From NCBI GenBank assembly GCA_032622095.1, contig CP136061.1:91053845-91117844 (forward strand): a DNA stretch of 64,000 bases, written 5' to 3'. Numbering within the stretch: the stretch's first letter is position 1; the number at the start of each line of letters is the position of its first letter. The DNA is from Siphonodentalium dalli (taxonomy: Eukaryota; Mollusca; Scaphopoda; Gadilida; Siphonodentaliidae). A program made the translations under genes and the position numbers. This document shows positions 32,482 through 43,826 of this stretch, in pieces. The notes beneath the pieces were generated by a model, which made no database searches, had not been told where the DNA came from, and was given only the letters and a program-made list of their open reading frames with translations.

Positions 32482-33461
32482 ATTAATTCAAATCTACGAT
32501 TCTCGACCGATCGGGACGAAACTTGGTACGTGTGTGTAGTTTGACCAGGCGGTGGTCGTTGTCGCATTGGCGAGCCCGTGCGACGCCCGTGCAGCGCATG
32601 CGCAGACGAGATCTCGGAAACGGGTGGAGCTATCAACTTGAAATTTGGTATGTGAATGTATCTTGCCCCGAATACGAATTTTATCGGGTCGCTGAGTCCG
32701 TGCGACGCCAGCTTCGCGCATGCGCAGACGAGATCTCGGAAACGGGTGGAGCTATCGACTTGAAATTTGGTATGTGAATGTATCTTGCCCCGGATACGAA
32801 TTTTATCGGGTCGCCGAGCCCGTGCGACGCCAGCTTCGCGCATGCGCTGACATATCACGGTGTCTGTCTGTTTGTCTGTTTGTCTGTCATTAATACAAAT
32901 CTACGATTCTCGACCGATCGGGACGAAACTTGGTACGTGTGTGTAGTTTGACCATGCGGTGGTCGCTGTCGTATTGGCGAGCCCGTGCGACGCCCGTGCA
33001 GCGCATTCGCAGACGAGATCTCGGAAACGGGTGGAGCTATCGACTTGAAATTTGGTATGTGAATGTATCTTGCCCCGAATACGAATTCTATCGGGTCGCC
33101 GAGTCCGTGCGACGCCAGCTCCGCGCATGCGTAGACGAGATCTCGGAAACAGGTGGAGCTATCGACTTGAAATTTGGTATGTGAATGTATCTTGCCCCGG
33201 ATACGAATTTTATCGGGTCGCCGAGCCCGTGCGACGCCAGCTTCGCGCATGCGCAGACGAGATCTCGGAAACGGGTGGAGCTATCGACTTGAAATTTGGT
33301 ATGTGAATGTATCTTGCCCCGAATACGAATTTTATCGGGTCGCCGAGCCCGTGCGACGCCAGCTTCGCGCATGCGCAGATCAGATCTCGGAAACGGGTAG
33401 ATCTATCGACTATCGAAATTTGGTTTTTGAATAGCCCGGACAACGTCGGGCTCATCGGCTA

Positions 33462-33462
<1 letters not shown>
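32426..33462 (+). mobile_element. Helitron-like non-autonomous element, unit 2
   Basis: Same 5' end TCTCATATATATTTTGAAG as unit 1, a second internal restart of the CTGT/CGATTCTCGACCGATCGGGA segment near 32865, several 122-bp units containing GCGCATGCGCAGACGAGATC, and the 3' end AGCCCGGACAACGTCGGGCT + CATCGGCTAG|T. It lies in an (AT)n target. Confidence 0.7.
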
Positions 33463-33501
<39 letters not shown>

Positions 33502-33502
33502 T
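33463..33502. repeat. (TA)n microsatellite
   Basis: An uninterrupted TA run separates the Helitron-like 3' end from the foldback that follows. A matching longer run lies at the other end of the foldback (36577-36656). Confidence 0.95.
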
Positions 33503-36500
33503 ATGCCAACTATCTAACTAAACAAATATACAGCCGGTTCGTTAACTTTAACGTGCACATAGTCATCCGTGTACACGGGTCAGCCATTTATGTCGGCTCC
33601 CGATCCATCGTACCGCACTCACTACAACATACCTGGACATGCAGAGACGTGGCGAGAGGGGAGTGTCTCACCCCCCCCCCCCAAACTTTGGTCAAATTTT
33701 TCAACAGTTGGAAATTTCGTACCTGCCAAAACATTAGTTGGAAATTCCACACCAATAATAGGTTGAAAATGTTCTTGTAGTTTGAGTTTCAAACAATTTA
33801 TTGGGGGGAATTAATTGTTTTTGGACCAATATTTGTATGATTTCCTATTTTTGGTCAAAATTTTGGACTGAAATTGTCCGTTGTAAATTTTCCAACCTTA
33901 GGGGGTGACAGGTTGGAAATTTCCAACACTTGGAAAGATTGTGCCCTGGTCCCTCCCCGTGGCAAGCCAAAAAATGCTAGTTAATTTAAGAAAACAATAT
34001 TGTCATACATTTGGTCAACATGGTCATTGGAATTGTCATCAGTTGGAAATTTTCCAACCTAAGTGGGGTGTACACAGAGATAGGCAATTTTTTTTTTACT
34101 CCCATTGAAATAACTTTCAAGTTAGATTGTGTTCGTGTTATATGAGTTTCGTATAAACCTAATTTAGCGAAGAAAATATTGATCATGGAAAGAAAAATAT
34201 TACGATTTCAAACTACGCGCCATGTTTTTGACCTTCACCGGAGAAGACGCAGGTCTCAGGAAGAACAGGAAGTTCATTGCTCACAGCTTCGATTGATGCA
34301 TTCAATCTCTTCCATCGAACAATCTCACTCCCTATAAAAGTACTTGACGCTTTATGACTCTTGTTTCTTTCTCCTTTTTTCCGAATCGGTTATAACGGGC
34401 CTTCCTTTTGCAGGTAACATGTTTTGTTTGCAACTCAATAATGTTCGCGAACGGTCAATAAAAGACACGCAGCAGATGCGATTTCAAGAACGGTAACTCG
34501 TAATGGCATAATTCGCCATTTTATGACTCCAGCCATAAATGAATTTATATTAAATAATTCAATTTTACTTTTACGATAGCCTGTTAACCGGAACGTTTTG
34601 AGTAGACATCGTCGACTCAAATTAGTTATTTTATAATATAATATTCATATTAGATCGCTATTTATTGAAATTGGAGTACAGTACCCCTTTAAGGTTAGAA
34701 GGAACTAAATAAGTAGAATTACGTCCCTTTCGTTTTTACATGGTATCTCGAATACGAGTTAAAAAAATTCTGGCGCGCGATTGGCGTATAATATGTCAAA
34801 TAATTATACAAATTCAAGAAATATAATACCCATGGCATGTAAAAACGTGGGCGTTTCTGTGCAAAAGTGGGGTAGTGTGGAAAACGTATTCTGGTTTTTG
34901 AAAAAGGCGTGGCTCGAAAGGTACTCCTATGTGCGAACAGATGCCGAAAGGTTTGGTTTTTACGAACGCATGCATCGTGCACTTCGGAACTCGAAAATTT
35001 AGCGTGGGCGTGGTCAAACGTTAACACCGTGGCCTATGGAAAACATTTAGTTCCTTCTAACCTAAATTTCCCGCGCTTCTTTGACTGCCTCGTCTTTGTT
35101 TTCAAACATCCGGTAGCGACACCTGTTGGTGACGGAAGGCCAACTAAAATCAAATGATGTGCACATCAAATTTAAAAGTCGTATACCCGTCAATACGACA
35201 CATATTATTTTCACATTTGAAAACTTATCATTGATCAGCAAAGTACCAGTCCTTATCTGTGGAATTACGTCGATATATGGTGCTAAAGGTCCGGGAATCC
35301 ATTCCCGGTCGGGTATTCTGACAAAAATCCAAACTTGGTCAGATTACCACTTTGTATGACTGAAAAGTCTCATTCGTGATCACACACTATATATCCGAAT
35401 ACAAAACTGACTTCCCCTCACGGCGACATCATGTCCACAGGGACGTGGCTAGAGGGTTTCCGATGGGGGTGTGTCAACCTTGTAAAATTCCAACTGCACC
35501 CCCCCCCTTGAATCAGTATCGGACCAAACACAAGTTTTGCATAATTCCATTTGCACCCCCTCGCACTTCAGTGCTCGGGCCTAATATGCTATATATTCAC
35601 AATCCAATATTCCCAGTATGAGAACATTCAGATATTTTAACGTGAAAAATTGCATAAATCCTATCATCTAGTGGTCTAACTCCTGACAAATGCACACGGA
35701 TACGGGCAAGAGACCAGGGCACACGGGGCTGACCATTGTTGTAAACTATACAAGAACATTGCAAATCCTAGCATCTAGACTAACCTCAACTGAAGCTTTC
35801 CTAGTGTTGGAAATTTCAAACTCATACCCCCCTCAGGTTGGAAAATTCTTCAACTGATGACCATTTCAGTCCACAAGTTTGACCAAATGTAGTAAAATAT
35901 TAGCTAATATTAACTAATTAGCAGTTTTGTGTTGGCCACGGGGGAGGGACAATGGAATTTTTAAATCTGAACAAGAAAATCACAAAATCTTAGCATCTAG
36001 ACTAGTCTCAAGCCTTCCTAGTGTTGGAAATTTCAAACCTGACACCCCACTTAGGTTGGAAAATTTCCAACTGATGACAATTCCAATGACCACGTTGACC
36101 AAATGTATGACAATATTGTTTTCTTAAATTAACTAGCAGTTTTTGGCTTGCCACGGGGGAGGGACCAGGACACAATCTTTCCAAGTGTTGGAAATTTCCA
36201 ACCTGTCACCCCCTAAGGTTGGAAAATTTACAACTGATGACAATATCAGCCCAAAATTTTTACCAAAAATAGGAAATTATGCAAATATTGGTCCAAAAAC
36301 AATTAATTCCCCCCCCCAATAAATTGTTTGAAAATCAAACTACAAAAACATTTTCAACCTATTATTGGTGTGGAATTTCCAACTAATGTTTTGGCAGGTA
36401 CGAAATTTCCAACTGTTGAAAATTTTGACCAAAGTTTGGGGGGGGGGGTGTTGTAGTGAGTGCGGTACGCTGGACCGGGAGCCGACATAAATGGCTGACC

Positions 36501-36571
36501 CGTGTACATGGGTGACTATGTGCACGTTAAAGTTAAAGAACCCGGCTGTATATTTGTTTAGTTAGATAGTT

Positions 36572-36575
<4 letters not shown>
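33503..36575. mobile_element. 3-kb foldback with ~0.55-kb arms
   Basis: 33503-34070 and 36043-36575 are inverted copies, from ATGCCAACTATCTAAC through GTGCACATAGTCATCCGTGT, an opposed C run and G run, TTGGAAATTCCACACC and GGTGACAGGTTGGAAATTTC. The 2-kb interior holds a separate MITE (34692-35063), a partial inner relative starting GGGACGTGGCTAGAGGG (35452) and unassigned DNA. There is a TATAAAAG word at 34334. Open frames mirror each other between the arms and are not genes. Confidence 0.75.
34692..35063. mobile_element. 372-bp MITE with 19-bp perfect terminal inverted repeats
   Basis: Left end AGGTTAGAAGGAACTAAAT (34692-34710) and right end ATTTAGTTCCTTCTAACCT (35045-35063) are exact complements. 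The flanks are TTTA/AAAT-like, so the target duplication is short or decayed. The internal frames have no domain. Confidence 0.75.

Positions 36576-36576
<1 letters not shown>

Positions 36577-36656
<80 letters not shown>
36577..36656. repeat. (TA)n microsatellite, ~80 bp
   Basis: Pure TA dinucleotides directly after the right end of the foldback. Two minus-strand open frames with long I-Y runs come from it. Confidence 0.98.
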
Positions 36657-36665
<9 letters not shown>

Positions 36666-37305
36666 AACATACATGTACATGATCACGTACATTGAATTCC
36701 CTTGAATGCGCAACAAATGTACCGTACACGTGCAGAGTACGTGTGGCTGCATGACACCTGCTAACAACCCTCCATTGGTTGCGTTGCACATCATCATAAG
36801 TTAGAATGTATAATAATAACTTATAATCAAGGTGCGTGACCATCGATGAATAGCTAATTAGAACCAATCAAACTGACACATTGACCCATTTACACATGCG
36901 TAAAGCGGACTGGTCTACCAGTGCTTACAAAATAATATTGCCCGAGTTAATTGTTGAAAGGCAATCATCCATGACGGCATGACACCAGATAAAGAGCGAA
37001 TTACAATCTATACGACAACAAGTTGCTTGTATTGAATAATTTAACCCAGAAGATGAAAACCGGATAGCTGCTTCACCGGATAACTGTAATTCTTACTCGG
37101 CGAAGTATAAACACTCTATTGTTATTGCTAACCGATTATATCGGATAGGATCTTAGCCGGCTAATTTATAAACACCACTAATGTATGTGTCGCCAATTTT
37201 CTTCGCCAATCAACCCCGTCCTCGTGATGACCAATTTCACATGGCCACCTTATCACCTAGCTGTAACAGTCCGGCATGTCGCGAACGATTTGAAAGAAGA
37301 ATGCC
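36657..37305. other. spacer, no recognised feature
   Basis: CCGGATA words repeat between 37060 and 37160, without a clear array. No gene is supported. Confidence 0.3.
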
Positions 37306-37309
37306 TAAC

Positions 37310-38110
37310 AGGGATGTAGCTATGGGGTGGACATAGTGAAATTTTCAACTGCACCAGGGGCCCTTGAACCAATCCGAAATGTTCAAGTCAAAGGGGTTCC
37401 ACGTGCACCCCACCCAATAATGTATTGGTTGGACCATTCCAACTGGTACCGGAAACATTCCAAATGTTGGGAGTTCTAATCTAACACTCCCTATGTATGG
37501 TTTGAAAAATAAAATGACCAAAAGTAGGAACATATTCTGCTTTCGGTGTAAAACTACTTTCAGATACATTTTTTGTCGGGCTAAAATGGCATTTACGTAG
37601 TTGGAAAATTTCCAGCCGGGTATGCTAGGCTGAAGAAGCTTAAATCCATTGATGTAGCGATAGGGGTAGAGCTATGCCCATATTTCACCCCACCGTTAGC
37701 CAAACTTTTCAATATAGTTGGAAATTCCATACCTACCATAACATTAATTGCAAATTTTAGACTAAAAATAAATTGAAAATATTCTCAGTTTGTTTTTCAG
37801 CAACCAGTATTTTGGGTGATTTTTTTTTAAACTGCATGTAATCCCACATAATTGGTTTCAATATATTTGGATTCAAATTGCAATCAGTTGGAACAACCCT
37901 AAGCATAGGAGGCGACATGTTTGAAATGTCCAATATATTCGGAAGTTTGATGTACCGGTTAGTGACATTCCAAATGTGAGGGCGTTGCAAATGAATTTTC
38001 ATGAACTTGGGAATTTGGTTCTGGTCCAATGGGCGCAGTAAACTTTTGGAACTTCCAAGATGAACCCTCTCCCCTCAACGGAGATCCTCTAGCTACACCC
38101 ATGCTTGAAG
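37310..38110. mobile_element. degenerate relative of the GTTGGAAATTTCCAAC foldbacks
   Basis: GGGATGTAGCTATGGGGTGG at the left faces GAGATCCTCTAGCTACACCCATG at the right. TTGGAAAxTTCC words and ATAACATTAATTGCAAATTTTAG resemble the arms at 33.7 and 36.4 kb. The copy is old. Confidence 0.55.
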
Positions 38111-41070
38111 TACCTTATGAAAAATACAACATATAGGGTAGGGTGCAAACATAATCCACCACACTTAGAAAATTCTGTATGATTCAGAGGAGTGCTGCAT
38201 TTGGAAATCTCTTAGACTAGGGAATTCTGGTCTGCTTCGGTGGGGAGGGGGTCAAATGGAAATTCCAAAATTAGCCATCGCCCAGGGGGGGGGGGGGGGG
38301 GTCATCCACCTTTTTTCCATACAGTAGGCCGGGTGGGTGGGTGCTTCAGCTGCGAAAAAAATAACTTTTTTCCCGAGTGGTCACAATTTTTTCCTCTTAC
38401 AACACATCTGCAATATAATTGCCTCAAAGTGTTCAGCATCATTGTTAAGGTGTGTATGACACTTAGTCTTAGGGCAGTGCTTAGGGAGTAGTTAGTGTTG
38501 ATATAGGCATGATGCTTATCAGAAATCCAGATTACGAACCAACTCTCAGGAATTCACCTTTTACAACCGATCACATTGCCATGAACCAATGCTAGTTGTT
38601 CCAGATGAAAATGGACAGTTATGTAGCACATGAATACACTTTAATGTAAATAAAATGAAAAAAGCTATGTATTTATAGAATTCATATTTACTCATTAAAC
38701 CTGATCAAACTGACATTATTAGAGGCAAAAACATCTCATCATGCTAGAAATTATTGAATCCTATTTAAAGCAACATCCAGTGTTAATTTGTGTTTGTTTT
38801 ATTTTGTTGTAATTATTGTTTGTTTATGGACACACAATTAAATTTCACATCAAAGCCATATGGATGCTGATAAATCTGTTAAAAGCCATGGTGTGAGATG
38901 GTATAAGATCTTGTGGATCCAGTATTATTTAGCATAAATGTTTTGCCAAAATTGATATTTTATTATTTTGATACAGTTTTCAGGTGATTACTGAAAATCA
39001 GTGGAAATTTGGTAAAATGTTCATATAAGGCCAAAGAAAAAAGAAACTATGTTTACGAACACCAACCGACCCTAAAAAATAACCGCCGACCCTACTCATT
39101 TTATTGATACTTTGAGAAAAAGACGAAAATAAAAAATAAAATACATAAAAACCACCAATGCACATACATAATGATGTTCATTAGTTGCAAACACATGGTT
39201 TCTAACATATCCCTGTGTAAAGAGTGACAGCTGGATCTCAACAGTTAAAACTCTAGATGTGGCTTGATGGATTCATATATTGATGGGCATGATTGTGCGA
39301 TTTTAGTTTACTGAGAGTGGATATCAGGCCTGTTTTAAGCCTTGTTTGGGAACTATCAACAGACATGGTGGGTGTGTATAGGTGTAAATATAGAGGTTAT
39401 CACCACATATGGAAGGGGTATATCTACATATACTGTTTCCAAAAACCAAACGTGCTACTAGTAGGTTGGATGCTCATGTACTGGCTACCCACAGAGAATG
39501 GGACGTTGTCATCACAATACAAGTACCAGTGTAATGGTGGTATTATTATGTATTATGGGTAATATTCTCATAAAACATTAGTGACATCAATTTCATACCA
39601 AGTAATATAGCCAAAATTATGAAAATGTGGTATGTGAATAACAAATCACACACTTAAGTATAAACCAAGTTTGATCTTTCATTCAATCTTAATGTATATT
39701 TCCACTGTGCTGTTCAAGCGATACTTTCCCCACAACATGACTTGGTATTTTATGTCACTTCTGTCGATGTAGTTCAATATTTCTGCAACTGGATAAAAAA
39801 AAAAAAAATTCCCTACATACATGCCACCTACCCTAATTTTGTTCACACCATCAGCGGAAACATACTATCTTTTTTTTTTGGCCTAAATTGTTTACAAGTC
39901 AATACTGTCATGCATCAATTAGTCTACAACAACCCTGGGTGCAGCTTTATACGATTCTTATCTGTTCTCAGACTGAAATTTATGTTTCATTCATTTTTTC
40001 ATGCGGTTCTTCTCGATGTTGAAATGACTTAGAAGAACCAGAAACAGAAATAGGGTAACTGTAATACTGACCATCAAGCTTAAATGGTGGCGACTGCAGA
40101 TTTGGGGGTAAAAAGGGGGTGGGTACCCCGTATGGAATTGGAAAAAATATTGTTTCCTTCAAATAAGGGGGTTGGTGGGTACCCAAGAGCCGGAAACAAG
40201 TTTTTTCAGCCTACTGTTATGTCACTTATTTCCTACCCCCCCCCTGTATCGCCTGGAATTTTTGCCTACTGACAATGTGGATCACCATGCAGTGATATTT
40301 ATCACGGTTATAATACAGGGCGCAGCGAGATATATCTGCATGTTTCATGGCGGGGTCAAAGTTTATCGAGTCATTGTTGAGTTTTGTCTTTTTATACACT
40401 GCCTTATTAATGCTGATAACATTTTCCCCCTTTATAGCCCCTTTTCCATTCACATGGCAACTCTGTACATAGAGTTGATTTCTTCCCCACACAATCACAC
40501 AGTCGTAATAATATCGCAGCAACATGACTGCACATAGAGAGGGCCGATGCATTACAATGAAGCTAGCATTTTTCACAACCCCACTGATTGACCATAGGGA
40601 TACTGTCACCGAATGTTTATGGCTCCACATTGAAACATCGACTGTTCCTTTGAAATGAACAGCATTTTTTAACCTCAATTTATTTCTATAAAAAAAAAAC
40701 AGATGTTAAATATATATTTTCTTCCTCTCGTCAACTGCTTCTCCATTATTCATCAATATCGACCCCATGATCATACAGATTTGGCGTCGACCCAACAAGC
40801 CAGATATACACATGGCAATAATTGAATAATACTGTTGACCCGGCATTATTGTAATTACTCATCTCCTTGATCATATTCTTATACCAGTGCATATCAACCA
40901 AGACAAAAACTGGTGCAGCTCAAATCGAAAACACTCATATTTGTCCTAGATGAATAGATTGTCTAGATTAGAAGTTATATATAGTCAATATAAAACATTA
41001 AATTGTGCATAATGCGGACACGCGTGTATACTTGAAAGTGTATACACAGCTGCGTTGGTACAGGTACAAT
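38111..41070. other. 3-kb tract without supported genes
   Basis: A G run of about 17 lies at 38286-38302, a poly-A run at 39797 and small GTGGGTGGGT/GGTGGGTACC words at 38330 and 40110. The longest frame (minus, 40678-40226, 150 codons) shows no domain, no codon regularity and no splice context that I recognise, so it is not called. Confidence 0.35.
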
Positions 41071-41459
41071 GCACCACCATCAGTATCTCAAAAAAACCTA
41101 CGCAAAAGATGTCCGAACGAATTCCTCGACATACTGCTGAAAACACATGTTAAAGTAATGTGAAACACTCCGGTCAGGGTGATCAAATAGAAATGGAGAA
41201 TAATCTTGCTCAAATTAGTTATTTGTATGTATAAAATGTTACGACAGCGACCCCACTACTCCATTAGCGTCACTCTCACCTAAAAATGTGCTTAACCATT
41301 TGAACCCGAGAGACCGGAATATATAATATTAATCCAAATTTACAGCACACACCGTCATTCTTATATATTAATTAAATGCAATGACTCTCCATAGCGAAAT
41401 CATTTGCGTTTGTGTATCGCCGATAGTTGCGTCCCGAATTGAGATGTAAATATTTACAA
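41071..41459. repeat. dispersed repeat, copy 2 (also 29519-29811)
   Basis: Same order as copy 1, but with about 85 bp extra around 41230-41330. The end TAAATATTTACAA is followed by a Helitron-like terminus instead of the flank seen in copy 1. Confidence 0.75.
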
Positions 41460-41570
41460 CTAGCAGGGTTACCCGGCGTTCCCCAGGTTAAAGTGACGTG
41501 AAACCCTATGTGGATATTTGGTGGGAATAGAGAATACTCTTGCTCTCAAAGTGTTACACGTATTCTCATA
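41460..41570 (-). mobile_element. Helitron-like 3' terminus, minus strand
   Basis: On the minus strand CCTGGGGAACGCCGGGTAAC forms a small hairpin followed by CCTGCTAG and then T. This is the CTAG-type 3' end of many animal Helitrons. The 5' end is not identified, so the right limit is arbitrary. Confidence 0.5.
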
Positions 41571-43141
41571 AATTGTATATCCAAATGGCATCACAAGGCA
41601 TGATTCTTACGCATGGAATATAAGTAGTGCGCTCACCTTGTCAGGTCGGAGCGATTATCATTTTGTTTATCGCGTTTAATCCGTCCCGCCAACAAAGAAG
41701 TATTTATTTATTTACAACTGCATATACTTCAGACGTTATAGCATGGCATATGAACATCATAAACATATTAGTTCGAAAAAATAAAAGACGACAATTGTGT
41801 TTTACATAGTGATGTATCAATCAATCAATCTAGTTTATCATATCTTCATGAAGATACAGATGTTTAAAAGATATGTCTATGTGCTCATCTGTTCTTGTGC
41901 TATACTGGCGAATCATTTTCAGTTTAAAAGAATTGATGTTATGCACGTATAGCAGCTACATGTGCCCGACACAGCGATATTTTGAGTTGTTTGTGTTGGG
42001 CGATGAGTCTGGTGTAAAAATGAAAGAAATCCTCTGTATCAGGCAGATATACCCTTGTCAGATGTCAATTTTGGAGGATCCTGAAAAGTCATGTGCTACG
42101 GACTGCGTTTTCCTTTATCTCAGAAGTAACCATATTTGACTGCACACTGTGACCACTATTTTTGAACAGGTCTGCTCTACATTTCCATATCTCTTGGCAA
42201 TTGTAACTTTTTTTGTGGAAACTATATTGAATGGGACAGACTCAATCGTGTTATAATATATACATGAGCCATTATAATATGCAATCCTCTGACGATTCAA
42301 GGTTCCTCAGTTTGAATGTATATATGTATCTCTTAAATAGATTGATATAAATATACGTTTAATGCTTTCTTCTATGTATCTGTGTTGTTAGATCATTATA
42401 GGAATGCCCTGATTTCCATCCCCATATAAATATGACAGTTGAGAAGATATAATTGTTCAAGTGGTTTAATTCGGTCATCATTTTTCGAGATTGTGAAATT
42501 GGAATTTCAAAAACTCCTTATAACGACATGGAGATGGCCTGGGAGATGACTATATATAACTGTGTTGGATATCAGCGAATTGAACAATCTTATAAATGCT
42601 AGTGAATCTCCTCTCGTCATCCATGACCCAAACGACCCCAAATGTGATTTAATTCGGACTTTTGTCGACTCGAATCTAATACCAGACCCACAATTGTATA
42701 AAATGCGTCAATAATGCGACGTTTGAAACAATTAGATCCGTGTTAGACGCATCACATACGAATCTCCGTCCAGTTCAGACGAATCTTCGTCGGTGATGCG
42801 TCTGAAATCCGTCTTGGTTTCAAACGACGGATTTTTGACGACTGGAATCTAATACATGTGACGAGAAGAGCCGAAAGTAGCAGAAGGAAAGAATGCAAAT
42901 GATATGATAATGATATGATAACGGTATAATAATGAGGGGGTTTCCTTTATCTGCGGGAAAACCCACATGACGTCATTTGTCGCACGCTCTCTTTGTTATA
43001 CAGAAATATATATCTATAAGCATTGCTTATGTAACATTGTGCAAATTGTAATTATTTTGGTAGTTTATTTTCTCAACGAACATGACATGTCACTGACCCA
43101 CATCTTATAAATTTTGTATTATATAATGGATATAGTATCAA
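41571..43141. other. spacer with unassigned repeat pieces
   Basis: 41630-41745 is similar in inverted orientation to 4430-4530. 42640-42860 contains GTCGACTCGAATCTAATAC, TGCGTCTGAAATCCGTC and AAACGACGGATTTTTG, which reappear inverted at 45280-45395. The open frame at 41873-42139 has no recognisable domain. Confidence 0.4.
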
Positions 43142-43650
43142 TGATTTATAATAATTCATATAAACCGGTATAAGGGGTTGGGGTTGTAGCAACTGATTTA
43201 TAATAATTTATATAGACCGACATTCCTTATTGTAAGGAATAGGGTTGGTAGTCTCTGATGTATAATAATTAATATATACCGGTATTACTTATTATAAGGG
43301 GTAGGGGTGGTACCACTGATTTATAATAATTCACATATACCGGCATTACTTATTATGAGGGGTATAAGGGTGGTAACCTCTTATTTATAATAATTCATAT
43401 ATTCCGGTATTACTTATTATACGGGGCAGAGTGGTAGCCTATGATTTATAATAATGTATATATATACCGGTATCCCTTATTGTAAGGGATAGGGGTGGTA
43501 GCATCAGATTTATAATAATTCATATAAGCCGGTATTACTTATTATGAGGGGTAGGGATGGTAGCCTATGATTTATAATAATATATAGATACCGGTATTCC
43601 TTATTATAAGGGGTAGTCTCTGATTTATAATAATTCTTGTATACCTATAT
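43142..43650. repeat. ~62-bp satellite, about 8 units
   Basis: The unit is TGATTTATAATAATTCATAT + ATACCGGTATTACTTATTAT + AAGGGGTAGGGGTGGTAGCC, with moderate divergence. It abuts the palindromic element at 43827. Confidence 0.9.
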
Positions 43651-43826
43651 TTACATGCATGGTATACACATATATGGCAATTGCACGATATAACATTTAT
43701 TTGTAGCGCATATTATAGTATATTATACAACTATATGTACTGTATACATCCCCATATACATGGGCACATATATTCGTGCTGCAACATAATTTATACTGTA
43801 TTTTATTATATATATATGTATAACAT

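Noticed and set aside
31979-33455. Cluster of long ORFs on both strands (up to 186 codons)
   Set aside because: They all come from 122-bp repeats inside Helitron-like units, are mirror images on opposite strands and repeat the same phrases.
34331-34440. TATAAAAG word followed by a pyrimidine tract and CAG as a promoter with a first exon
   Set aside because: It lies in the interior of a foldback element and the following frame stops quickly; nothing downstream supports a gene.
36558-36867. ORFs with long I-Y runs
   Set aside because: Direct translation of the (TA)n microsatellite.
40226-40678. 150-codon minus-strand ORF
   Set aside because: Among the longest frames in its region, but it has no domain, no signal or membrane pattern and no splice context. 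The region is otherwise featureless.
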